Assembly (NCBI GenBank): GCA_031285245.1
Contig: JAITWN010000085.1
Location: forward strand, 1 to 27,717
Direction: 5' to 3'
Source: Chromatiales bacterium
Lineage (GTDB): Bacteria > Pseudomonadota > Gammaproteobacteria > SZUA-140
Length of the DNA stretch: 27,717 nt
Both the position numbers and the translations under genes were made by a program. Under the pieces are notes generated by a model, which saw only the letters and a program-made list of their open reading frames with translations, ran no database searches and had not been told where the DNA came from. Below are positions 8,710 to 16,524 of this stretch, in pieces; position 1 is the first letter of the stretch, and each line of letters begins with the position of its first letter.

Positions 8710-9693
8710 ATGCATGCGATGACTGAAACCGCGGAAAATGCTTCAAAAAACGGCAAGATCATGAGCGCATTGATCGAAAGGAAAGTCTGCCCAGCCTGCG
8801 AATCTGGAAAATTTTCCACCCTATTCAAAGAAAAATTCAGCGACAAAAAAGTTTGGAAGTTTATCGAAAGAAAATTCAAGAACCCGGAAAACGTCCGCGA
8901 TCTTCTGGCTGATGGAAATTACGAGCTGTGCAAATGCCGGTCATGCACGCTGATTTTTCAGCGTAATATTCTTTCCGACGAATATACCAGCCAGCTGTAC
9001 GATAACTGGCTTATCGACGAGGATGCCGAGTCAGAACTCTCCAAAGAGAAGCTTGCGCCACGGCAGCTCGCGTATTTCGCCAATGAAGTACTGACGATTG
9101 GCCGCTTGATGAAACGCCCACATCATGAGATCAAAGTGCTCGACTATGGCCTGGGACGTGGCTGGTGGTGCCAAATAGCGCAGGCTTTCGGCTTCGATGC
9201 CTATGGCACTGACCTCGCAACACGCCTGGTTGCGCAGGCGCGGGACAAAGGCATCAAAGCCATCGGCGTCACCGAGCTCAACACTCAACGTTTCGATTTC
9301 ATCAATACCGAGCAGGTGTTCGAGCATCTCGCTCGCCCGCTCGATGTGCTGAGGCAACTGCGGGAAATACTTGGAAAAACTGGCGTGATCAAAATCAGTG
9401 TGCCCGAGGGACGCGGCCTTGAAAAACGCATCCCGCTCATGGACTGGTCGGCGCCTCGTTGGGATAAGCGCTATCTAGTGGCGGCAACGCCACTCATCCA
9501 CATCAATACCTTCACCCAGCGCAGCATCGCTGCGATGGCTAAGCGCGCTGGCCTCAATGCGCTCACTGTACCCATCCGCCACCACTATTCTCTGTGCGAT
9601 ACCAGCAGTCTGCATACGATCGGGAAATCGCTAGTGAGACCGCTTTACCGGCGCCTCATCGGCTCGAACTACGTTTTCCTTCAGGCCTCCTGA
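8710..9693 (+). CDS. Class I SAM-dependent methyltransferase with N-terminal zinc ribbon
   Basis: This 327-residue protein begins with a four-cysteine metal site: C27xxC30 in VCPACES and C76xxC79 in CKCRSC. The SAM-binding core follows with motif I at VLDYGLGRGWW (about 143-153), a TEQVFEHLARP segment typical of Methyltransf_11-like folds, and a RQLREILGKTGVIKISVPEG strand-turn. This zinc-ribbon plus methyltransferase layout is common among enzymes that methylate nucleotide sugars or glycans in surface polysaccharide loci. The start at 8710 was chosen because GAGGG lies about seven bases upstream; ATGs at 8719 and 8761 are alternatives. The first 60 residues are lysine-rich and the DNA is AT-rich there. 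The substrate is unknown. The gene converges on the GT2 gene 20 bases away. Confidence 0.85.
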   Translation: MHAMTETAENASKNGKIMSALIERKVCPACESGKFSTLFKEKFSDKKVWKFIERKFKNPENVRDLLADGNYELCKCRSCTLIFQRNILSDEYTSQLYDNWLIDEDAESELSKEKLAPRQLAYFANEVLTIGRLMKRPHHEIKVLDYGLGRGWWCQIAQAFGFDAYGTDLATRLVAQARDKGIKAIGVTELNTQRFDFINTEQVFEHLARPLDVLRQLREILGKTGVIKISVPEGRGLEKRIPLMDWSAPRWDKRYLVAATPLIHINTFTQRSIAAMAKRAGLNALTVPIRHHYSLCDTSSLHTIGKSLVRPLYRRLIGSNYVFLQAS

Positions 9694-9713
9694 TACATCA
9701 CTTAAGACTTCTG

Positions 9714-10775
9714 TTAAGACTCAGGAAGTACTGCAATGGCAGGCTGCAACGCCTGATGCGTAGTCTGAGGCACTTTGCCATCGAAGATGAGATTGGTATC
9801 CACCGGAGTCATTGGATCAACCATTGGACGCAGCGCGCCAAGCACGAGGGCTATGGCATCCACGTGCCAGAGCACGATGTCGATGCAGGCTGCGCTGAAA
9901 CTGCGATATCTATACACACGCTGTGCAAAGAGCGCACAGAAGGAAAGCACCCAGAGCATCAGCATCACATGCGTTACTGGCAGTAGCAGAATTCCCGCAA
10001 TCAACATCAGCCACAAGCCAAGCGTTGCGATGAGATGGTGATGTATCGCCACCGCGCTCCAGAAATACGGCGTACCTAAAGCGGATCGCAGTACCTGTCC
10101 TGGTCCGTAGAGATAGCCTGAACGGATACGTCTCAGTTGCAGGGTGAAGGTCGGATCGGTGTGCCCATGATGAAATACGCTGCGGCAGGACAAGCGGCGC
10201 ATCTTCCAGCCACGAGCTGACAAACGCAGTCCGAGCTCCTGCTCTTCGCAGGAGTAAAGGTTGCGATTCGACATATAACCCACGCTGCGCAACGCATCCC
10301 GGCGATAGAGTCCGCCCATGTCGAGCCAGCGACAAGCGCCCACTCTACCTTCCAATCCACGCATCTGGCGACCTCTGAAATGATGGTTCTCCGCGCTCGC
10401 CTCTTCGACTAATCCCGCCACGCCGGCAAGCGTAGGATCTGATTTGAGCACGCGCACCGCGTTTCCGATGAAGTCCGCATTGAGCTCCATGTCGCCATCG
10501 AGGATGTAGATGTATTTTCCACGCGCGAACTGAAACCCAAGCTGAGGGCCTACGCCACAACAGCGCTGCGCGGGATTGGCGAGCTGAACGATGCGAATGC
10601 AATAGTTTGATGCGATCTCCACTGTGCGATCGGTGGATCCGCTATCGGCAAGAATGATTTCGCCCTGCATGCCACGCAGCGCAGCAAGTGCGGACTCGAT
10701 GGCCGCGCGGATATGACGCTCTTCATTGAGCGCCTTGATGATGATGCTGATCTCGGGCTGCGTGGAAGCGCTCAT
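9714..10775 (-). CDS. GT2-family glycosyltransferase with C-terminal membrane helices
   Basis: This 353-residue inverting GT-A sugar transferase shows the canonical start EISIIIKALNEERHI (about residues 8-22), the DSGSTD nucleotide-binding turn (about 44-49) and the metal-binding DGD at 93-95 in YILDGDMELN. The conserved CEEQELGLRL segment supplies the probable ED/E base. After about residue 235, two or three hydrophobic helices (for example LIATLGLWLMLIAGILLLPV) anchor it in the membrane. It probably extends the lipid-linked oligosaccharide made by this locus. The ATG at 10775 has only a weak upstream purine stretch. Donor and linkage cannot be told. The gene converges on the methyltransferase gene, with 20 bases between the two stops. 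Confidence 0.9.
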   Translation of the reverse strand: MSASTQPEISIIIKALNEERHIRAAIESALAALRGMQGEIILADSGSTDRTVEIASNYCIRIVQLANPAQRCCGVGPQLGFQFARGKYIYILDGDMELNADFIGNAVRVLKSDPTLAGVAGLVEEASAENHHFRGRQMRGLEGRVGACRWLDMGGLYRRDALRSVGYMSNRNLYSCEEQELGLRLSARGWKMRRLSCRSVFHHGHTDPTFTLQLRRIRSGYLYGPGQVLRSALGTPYFWSAVAIHHHLIATLGLWLMLIAGILLLPVTHVMLMLWVLSFCALFAQRVYRYRSFSAACIDIVLWHVDAIALVLGALRPMVDPMTPVDTNLIFDGKVPQTTHQALQPAIAVLPES

Positions 10776-10890
10776 GCTGTCATCGCCATTCGATGTCAGC
10801 GCATGATGGTACCGGCAGCTCTAGCAGCGGTCGTTGCGGATTATCAACGCAAGCAATCGCCGCGCTGCGCCCTCTCACCCAACTCTTCTC

Positions 10891-10966
10891 CCGCAAGCGA
10901 GGCCGCTGCGAAACAGCTGTGTAGAGTTTGATATTAGGCTCAGCTTCGCAGCGGCCTCGCTTGCGG
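10891..10966. repeat. Perfect 22-bp inverted repeat
   Basis: CCGCAAGCGAGGCCGCTGCG plus AA (10891-10912) is repeated in perfect reverse complement at 10945-10966, with a 32-base loop. Flanking CTCTTC/GAAGAG bases extend the pairing imperfectly. The loop contains a GAGTTTGAT...TCAG stretch that matches bases 2011-2030 at 16 of 20 positions, beside the hairpin element there. This points to a shared repeat family. Confidence 0.75.
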
Positions 10967-10988
10967 AAGAGGGGAAATAAAACCCCTG

Positions 10989-11063
10989 CATCGTCACTGC
11001 GAGGAGCGTTAGCCCCGTGGCAATCCAGGTGGATTACTTCGGCTTCGCCTCGCAATGACGATG
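10989..11063. repeat. CGTCATTGCGAGG-family inverted repeat, copy 1
   Basis: CATCGTCACTGCGAGG (10989-11004) and CCTCGCAATGACGATG (11048-11063) are reverse complements with one mismatch. The interior carries AGCCCCGTGGCAATCCAG, which recurs in inverted orientation in the copy at 16189-16264. This kind of CATTGCGAGG...CAATCCA repeat is widespread in proteobacterial intergenic DNA. It fills most of the gap between the GT2 gene and the secreted protein gene that ends at 11080. Confidence 0.75.
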
Positions 11064-11079
11064 AGGAGTTTTCTAGACT

Positions 11080-12510
11080 TTAATTGAAGGTGGGATTGCT
11101 CTTGATCACTGGCAGCGCTTGCGTCCAGTCATAAGAGTCCGCGGGATCGGGCTTGGGCTTGCGTGTCCAGAATAGATACTTGACGTGCAGTTTGTCGCGC
11201 GAGTAGCGGAACATCTCCGGCATGGTCCAGTATTTGGTCGCATAGCCAGCGGTGGCATGCAGATGTTTGTAGCTGTCGTACTGGATCGATCCGAACAAGG
11301 TCATCTTGTCCTTGTACTGCTCGTAGTAGGGGTAATTGTGATAGTTGAGCGGTACGCTGTCTGGCAAGATATCAGGACCACCCATGGCAATCCTCAGCGG
11401 TGCAACGGTAGCCGCAATCGTTCCGATATAGGCTTGCGCACCTTCCAGATAGTTCTGGAACCAGAACACCTGGGACGTCGGGAAATGCTTGCGCGTATTG
11501 GTGAGCACGCTGATGATCGCATCGCGATATTTCTCTGGCGTGTAACCGTACTGCTTTTTCACGGCATCAGAGAAACCCATCGCGCTTTCCTGAAACGCCA
11601 CGCCTTCAAAGCTCGGATCGCTATCGAAGCGCGCCCCCATGGCTTGCGTCAACGCCGCCATGCGCTCAACGACCCAGGGCGCCCAGCGCTTCGCCACTTG
11701 CCCACCATCGAGATAGGGCAGCGTATTGCTCTCCCACAAATAGCGCGGCGTCAATCTGACGCTCGGATCAAAACTCTTGTCTTCGATCATCACCACCAGT
11801 TGCATGCCATGATCGCGGGCAAGCACAAGATCGGTCTGAATCTGAGAGAAGTCATAGACGCCAAACTGTGGTTCGAGACTGAGCCAAGTATAGCGCTTCA
11901 GAAATCCCTGCACACCTGGCTGCACCGCTTCGATCATTTGCACCGGCCCGTCCCAATCGTTGAGCGCGATGTAATGTCCGGGGTGGTATTTCATGGCTGG
12001 TTTTGCCGGTGTCACTGGCACGGTGCTGCCATTGCTCTTACCGCAGGCACCGGTGCCGAGCAGATCGATTGGCAGCGTCATGAGCGCACCGCTCGGGCCG
12101 ACGCGTACCGTCTTGCCGAGACTGCCCCAGCCCCACAAGCACAATCCCGCATCTGCCGGAGCTGAGAAATCCACACCATCGAGATAGTCGTTGCCGCCCA
12201 CGTGCAGCTCGAATTCCGCCTGTCCCGGATAGCTTCGGCGCAATACGTCATCTGCTTCGGTATTTGCCAGCGTTGCGCTGGTCAACGCCACTTTCTCCAC
12301 TGAAACACCACCCTGAAAAGTGTGCGTCGCGCTACCGCTTGCCAGACGCAAACGCCACATGCCGTTTGCCTCTCGCCACACATAAACAGCAGCGTCTTTG
12401 CCGGCTATGAAATTCGGGCGTCCTGTAACTGCTGGCGCCGCTGCCTGAGAAACTACCGTGGTCGTTGTCAGCAACATCAATGCTGCTGTCAGAAAAACCG
12501 TTCTGAACAT
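11080..12510 (-). CDS. Secreted two-domain protein with TIM-barrel-like glycosidase fold (paralogue A)
   Basis: I do not recognise a named family. The 476-residue product starts with a clear signal peptide (MFRTVFLTAALMLL, cleavage near AAA at 23-25), so it acts outside the cytoplasm. Residues 42-156 form a small domain with VYVWREANGMW, a VGGNDYLDGVDF segment and two cysteines (GLCLWGWGS, GACG) that may pair. A proline-rich linker follows. The C-terminal domain (about 175-476) has alternating strand and helix segments like a (beta/alpha)8 glycoside hydrolase. Examples are RYTWLSLEPQFGVYDF, MQLVVMIEDKSF, FEGVAFQESAMG and YLFWTRKP. E308 and E243 or D411 are candidate acidic catalytic residues, by position only. 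ATG at 12510 was chosen because AGAGGTGG lies upstream and the signal peptide then starts at residue 1. Glycan hydrolase, lyase or binding protein are all possible. Confidence 0.8.
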   Translation of the reverse strand: MFRTVFLTAALMLLTTTTVVSQAAAPAVTGRPNFIAGKDAAVYVWREANGMWRLRLASGSATHTFQGGVSVEKVALTSATLANTEADDVLRRSYPGQAEFELHVGGNDYLDGVDFSAPADAGLCLWGWGSLGKTVRVGPSGALMTLPIDLLGTGACGKSNGSTVPVTPAKPAMKYHPGHYIALNDWDGPVQMIEAVQPGVQGFLKRYTWLSLEPQFGVYDFSQIQTDLVLARDHGMQLVVMIEDKSFDPSVRLTPRYLWESNTLPYLDGGQVAKRWAPWVVERMAALTQAMGARFDSDPSFEGVAFQESAMGFSDAVKKQYGYTPEKYRDAIISVLTNTRKHFPTSQVFWFQNYLEGAQAYIGTIAATVAPLRIAMGGPDILPDSVPLNYHNYPYYEQYKDKMTLFGSIQYDSYKHLHATAGYATKYWTMPEMFRYSRDKLHVKYLFWTRKPKPDPADSYDWTQALPVIKSNPTFN

Positions 12511-12869
12511 TTGCACCACCTCTTTCCGCACCAACCCAGCAGCGCCGCTGACCACCGGCAATCGCTACTGAGATCAAGCACTGGAAACCGCTTGGGCAAC
12601 CAGCGCCGAGGAACCCACTAGAGAGCCCGGCTAGATGTCCGCGATATTGCGAACCAACCGGCCGAACTACGTACGTAACATATGTAATATTACGTACAAG
12701 AGTTTACGAAGGCCGCAGGAGCAAGTAAAGAATCAAGCAGCATTTTCCCCGTGCACAATTGCCGACACTCGGTGCAAGGAAATCAACACAGTCCAGCGCA
12801 CAAATCCGCAGAAAACGCAGAGAGAAAAGGCCGCCCCTCTCAACTCCAGGGCGGCCAAGACACTAGCGT
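12511..12869. promoter_or_regulatory. Gap between the two paralogues, with operator-like palindrome
   Basis: This gap of about 360 bases lies upstream of paralogue A and downstream of paralogue B. An AT-rich palindrome, GTACGTAA (12671-12678) with TTACGTAC (12690-12697) and 11 bases between, lies about 160-190 bases ahead of the paralogue A start. It looks like a dimeric regulator site. The length of the gap suggests that A has its own promoter. Bases 12740-12860 are low in structure, and I see no gene. Confidence 0.4.
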
Positions 12870-14345
12870 TTACTGATTGAACACCGGGTTATTGCGAATC
12901 ACTGGCAAGGCATACGTCCAATCGTAGGAATCACGCGGATCCGGCACAGGCTTGCGCGTCCAGAACAAGTAATTGACGTTCAGATTGTCGCGCGCGAAGC
13001 GGAACAACTCTGCTGTAGTCCAATACTTGGTCGCATAGCCCTTAGTGGCATGCTGGTGCTTGTAGCTGTCGTACTGGATCGAATTGAACATCTTCATCTT
13101 GCCCTTGAACTGCTTGAAGAACGGGTAAGAGTGATAATTCAATTGCCAGCTATCGGGCAGCACGTCCGGCCCACCCATGACGATGCCAAGCGGCACCACC
13201 GCTGAAGCAATCTGGCCAAGATAGGCCTGCTTGCCTTCCAGATAATTCATGTACCAGAACACCTGCGATGTCGGAAAACTCTTGCGAGCGTTGCTGAGCA
13301 TCGTGATGATCGCATCGCGATATTTTTCCGGCGTGTAACCAGACTGCTGCTGTATCGCCGGCGTGAAACCCATGGCAGTTTCCTGGAACGCAACACCCTC
13401 GAAGCTCGGGTGGCTGTCAAAGCGCGCGCCCATGGCGCTCGTCAACGCCGCCATGCGTGCGACCACAAGCGGATCCCAACGCTTCGATACCTCTCCACCC
13501 GCGGTGTAAGGCAGGGTGTACGGCCACAGATAACGCGGCGTTATCTTTAGTCCGGGGGAGAAGCTCTTGTCCTCGATCATCACCACCAACTGCATGCCAT
13601 GATCCCTGGCAACCGTCAGATCAGCCTGAATCTGGGCGAAGTTGTAATTGCCTTGTGTCGGTTCAAGATCGATCCAGCGATAGCGCTTGTTGAAGCCGCG
13701 TACGCCAGGCTTGACCGCCTCGATCATCTGTGTCGCGCCATCCCAATCGTTGAGCGCGATGTAATGTCCTGGGTTGTATTTACGCTTGGTATTGGTCGAA
13801 GTACTGGCTGCCGGAGTAGTCGCGGGCTTGGTATTGTTCACTGACATCTGAGCATTGCTTGCGCCAGCACCACCGCAGGCACCGCTATCGAGCAGGTCGA
13901 CCGGCAAAGTCGCGCGCGCCGCCTTGGCGCCGAGATAGACCACTTTACCCATGCTGCCCCAGCCCCACATGCAGACACCGGCGCCCGCGGGCACACCGAA
14001 GGTGATGCCATCGATGTAGTCTGATCCGCCGACGGTGAAGCCTGTCTCGACCTGACCAGGATACGCACTCTTGACGGTATCATTGCCTTCGATACCGAGG
14101 TTGCTCACCCAACTGAATGACTTGCCCGCGACGGAGAAGCCGCCACTAAAATTCTGGCTCTTTCCATCCGCGGTATTGAGGCGCATCTGCCAACTACCGT
14201 TGGCTTCACGCCAGATATACACGCCCGACGGCCCCGACTTCCATGCCGGTACACCATCGACCGCTGCCGCCATTACGCTCCCTCCACTGGCAAAAAACGC
14301 AGCGCAGAGCAGGAACGTGGACAGAAGTTTTCCAGATCTCATCAT
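12870..14345 (-). CDS. Secreted two-domain protein with TIM-barrel-like glycosidase fold (paralogue B)
   Basis: This 491-residue protein is a tandem paralogue of the product of 11080-12510. By eye, most residues match across the C-terminal domain and fewer across the N-terminal domain. A signal peptide (FLLCAAFFAS to VMAAA, about 1-28) predicts export. The N-terminal domain keeps VYIWREANGSW, VGGSDYIDG, the MWGWGSMGK segment and the two cysteines. The linker is longer, with a Thr/Ala/Ser-rich NNTKPATTPAASTSTNT stretch. The barrel-like domain keeps HYIALNDWDG, RYRWIDLEPTQGNYNF, MIEDKSF, GVAFQETAMGF (E322), GGPDVLPDS, IQYDSYKH and LFWTRKP. AGAGGTG lies upstream of the double ATG at 14345. The position between glycan synthesis genes suggests periplasmic or extracellular processing of the polysaccharide. 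The family is not recognised, and enzymatic activity is not proven. Confidence 0.8.
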   Translation of the reverse strand: MMRSGKLLSTFLLCAAFFASGGSVMAAAVDGVPAWKSGPSGVYIWREANGSWQMRLNTADGKSQNFSGGFSVAGKSFSWVSNLGIEGNDTVKSAYPGQVETGFTVGGSDYIDGITFGVPAGAGVCMWGWGSMGKVVYLGAKAARATLPVDLLDSGACGGAGASNAQMSVNNTKPATTPAASTSTNTKRKYNPGHYIALNDWDGATQMIEAVKPGVRGFNKRYRWIDLEPTQGNYNFAQIQADLTVARDHGMQLVVMIEDKSFSPGLKITPRYLWPYTLPYTAGGEVSKRWDPLVVARMAALTSAMGARFDSHPSFEGVAFQETAMGFTPAIQQQSGYTPEKYRDAIITMLSNARKSFPTSQVFWYMNYLEGKQAYLGQIASAVVPLGIVMGGPDVLPDSWQLNYHSYPFFKQFKGKMKMFNSIQYDSYKHQHATKGYATKYWTTAELFRFARDNLNVNYLFWTRKPVPDPRDSYDWTYALPVIRNNPVFNQ

Positions 14346-14892
14346 CGTTCAATCACCTCTCAATTCGTTGCCAGCGCCGCAGCCGATTTACAGACAGCCC
14401 GCACCAGCAGTCATGGCTCAGCGCCAGACAGGGCCACCCGCTAAGCGGTTGGCTGGTATCGATCTAAGGATGTTTGTTGTTTTTTTTGAGCTGCCGCTGG
14501 CGGCAGTCGCGATTTTGTCTGTGCCCAATCCGGCAGCAGACGATCACGTGTAAACTGATGTGGCGCTCGCGCGCCTATGGACTTGCGAAACTTCGAACTT
14601 CTAAAACTTCAGCGGTTGTTTCCGAAGGGAATGGAATCCCTAATTCGTACTGTTGCTACGTGGCGGTACCTATAAGTAACTGAGCGTATTCTACGCAGCC
14701 CCTCCCCTGTAGTAAAGCTTGCATCCTCTGTGGGCGCTATCACCAACAGGGATATATTTTAAATAAAATCATGACGTTGGAACCAAAGCGATGGTATGAG
14801 CAAGCTTTCCCAATTAATATGCGCGCAAAATTTGCCGTTGCAGTGCCATGGCCGAATTGGCACGGCGGGCGCACATCACACAGGGAGCGGTA
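14346..14892. promoter_or_regulatory. Long divergent intergenic region, paralogue B / tviB
   Basis: About 550 bases separate two divergent genes. Visible items include a CTGCCG-CTGG-CGGCAG hairpin at 14491-14506, preceded rather than followed by a T-run. There are three AACTTC copies at 14589, 14596 and 14605. An AT-rich block (about 14752-14770) resembles an UP element or promoter. Short open frames here look random. Promoters for both flanking genes are expected, but no confident hexamers were found. Confidence 0.35.
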
Positions 14893-16170
14893 ATGATCGA
14901 GTTCAACGAAGTACGAATTGGTGTCATCGGACTGGGTTATGTCGGCCTGCCGCTCGCCGTGGCGCTCGGCGGCAAATTCCCGACCGTCGGCTTCGATATC
15001 AAAAAAGCGCGCGTGGAGGAACTGCGCGCCGGCCGTGACAGCACGCTCGAAACCAGTCCAACGGAGCTCGCTGCGGCGAGCGGCCTATCCTTTAGCTGCG
15101 ATGTCGATGACCTGCGCGCGTGCAATTTTTTCATCGTGTCGGTGCCTACCCCCATCGATGAATACAAGCGCCCTGATTTAGGCCCGCTCGTTGGCGCCAG
15201 CCGCACCGTTGGCAGCGTGCTGTCCAAAGGCAGCATCGTTGTTTATGAATCGACGGTTTATCCCGGTTGCACGGAAGAAGTCTGCGTGCCGGTGCTGGAG
15301 AAAACTTCCGACCTCACGTCCAATCGCGATTTCTTCGTGGGTTATAGCCCCGAGCGCATCAACCCAGGTGATACCAAACATCGCTTGAGCACGATCACCA
15401 AAGTCACCTCCGGCTCAACGCCGGCAGCGGCTGCGCTCATTGATAAGGTGTATGGCAGCATCATCACCGCCGGCACTTATCAAGCGAGCAGCATTCGCGT
15501 TGCCGAAGCCGCCAAGGTGATCGAGAACACGCAGCGCGACGTCAACATCGCGCTCATCAACGAACTCGCGCTGATCTTCAATCGCCTCGGTATCGATACG
15601 CTGGAAGTGCTGGAGGCTGCCGGCACGAAATGGAATTTCCTGCCCTTCCGCCCTGGCCTCGTCGGCGGTCACTGCATTGGCGTCGATCCTTACTATCTAA
15701 CGCATAAAGCCCAGGAAATCGGCTATCACCCGGAAGTGATTCTTGCGGGTCGGCGCATCAATGACGGCATGGGCGCTTATGTCGCCGGTCGCGTGATCAA
15801 GCTGATGGCGCAGCGCCGTATTCCGATCGCCGGTGCGCGCATTCTGGTGCTCGGTCTCGCCTTCAAGGAAAACTGCCCGGACATCCGCAATACACGCGTC
15901 ACCGACATCGTGGCGGAACTGCGCAGCTACAACGCCGAAGTCGACATTCATGACCCTTGGGTCAGTGAAGAAGAGGCGCACGAAGAATATGGCTTGCGCC
16001 CTCTCGCGAGCCCGCAGTCAGGGAGCTATGACGCAGTGGTGCTGGCGGTAGCACACCGGCAGTTCCTTGAGCTTGGCATCGCTGGCATCCGCCGTTTGTG
16101 CAAATCAAGCGCGGTGGTCTACGACGTCAAGTCCGCATTCCCCGCGGACGCCACAGACGACCGGCTTTAA
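14893..16170 (+). CDS. tviB: UDP-N-acetylhexosamine 6-dehydrogenase, TviB/VipA type
   Basis: This 425-residue member of the UDP-glucose/UDP-ManNAc dehydrogenase family oxidises C6 of a UDP-N-acetylhexosamine with two NAD+ to give a UDP-uronic acid. The N-terminal NAD domain shows IGVIGLGYVGLPLAVALGG. The middle domain carries the lysine in EAAKVIENTQRDVNIALINE and the catalytic Cys261 in GGHCIGVDPYYL. The C-terminal domain has GLAFKENCPDIRNTR. These patterns match TviB, the Vi-antigen enzyme acting on UDP-GlcNAc, better than Ugd. The start MIEFNEVRIGVIGLGYVG at 14893 aligns with TviB and has GGGAG upstream; a longer frame from 14848 adds an unlikely extension. No TviC-type partner epimerase is in the window. 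The product is probably UDP-GlcNAcA or a related HexNAcA, giving an acidic glycan. Confidence 0.9.
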   Translation: MIEFNEVRIGVIGLGYVGLPLAVALGGKFPTVGFDIKKARVEELRAGRDSTLETSPTELAAASGLSFSCDVDDLRACNFFIVSVPTPIDEYKRPDLGPLVGASRTVGSVLSKGSIVVYESTVYPGCTEEVCVPVLEKTSDLTSNRDFFVGYSPERINPGDTKHRLSTITKVTSGSTPAAAALIDKVYGSIITAGTYQASSIRVAEAAKVIENTQRDVNIALINELALIFNRLGIDTLEVLEAAGTKWNFLPFRPGLVGGHCIGVDPYYLTHKAQEIGYHPEVILAGRRINDGMGAYVAGRVIKLMAQRRIPIAGARILVLGLAFKENCPDIRNTRVTDIVAELRSYNAEVDIHDPWVSEEEAHEEYGLRPLASPQSGSYDAVVLAVAHRQFLELGIAGIRRLCKSSAVVYDVKSAFPADATDDRL

Positions 16171-16188
16171 GAAACCTCTGAAAGACCT

Positions 16189-16264
16189 CGTCATCGCGAG
16201 GCGAAGCCGAAGGAGTCCACACGACGCCTGGATTGCCACGGGGCTAACGCCCCTCGCAATGACG
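16189..16264. repeat. CGTCATTGCGAGG-family inverted repeat, copy 2
   Basis: CGTCATCGCGAGG (16189-16201) and CCTCGCAATGACG (16252-16264) are reverse complements with one mismatch. The interior carries CTGGATTGCCACGGGGCTA, the inverse of the copy at 10989-11063. A further partial relative (CCATTGCGAGGAG near 16406 and GCGCAATGACGCC near 16457) lies just downstream. Confidence 0.75.
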
Positions 16265-16287
16265 ATGCAGGGTTTCGGTGAAAATCG

Positions 16288-16395
16288 TAGGTTGGGCTGA
16301 ACGCCAGTGACGCCCAACGTCTCGCCAAGCAATACAAGCATTGCCTAATCGGTGAGCGCAGAGTGTTGGGCTTCACTGGCGTTCAGCCCAACCTA
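16288..16395. repeat. MITE-like element with 31-bp terminal inverted repeats
   Basis: The arms at 16288-16318 and 16365-16395 are reverse complements with one mismatch. The outer 23 bases, starting TAGGTTGGGCTGAACG, match perfectly. The 46-base interior has no gene. The arm sequence is the same family as the single copy at 1870-1900. No clear target-site duplication flanks it. With copy 2 of the CGTCATTGCGAGG repeat and its partial relative, it fills most of the gap between tviB and the methyltransferase gene. Confidence 0.8.
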
Positions 16396-16524
16396 TTTTC
16401 TGTCGCCATTGCGAGGAGAATCGGCTTCTTTTAATAGCCGCAGCACTCCCACAAAGCGCAATGACGCCTCACGCGCGGGGCGATAAATTCAGGCGCACGA
16501 GCAACTGCCAGCGAAGGAGTCGCG

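Noticed and set aside
10776..11079. CRISPR array
   Set aside because: The repeats here are inverted and not regularly spaced direct repeats; no cas genes are present.
14480..14506. T-run plus hairpin as an intrinsic terminator
   Set aside because: The T-run precedes the stem on the plus strand, and on the minus strand an A-run follows, so the order is wrong for termination on either strand.
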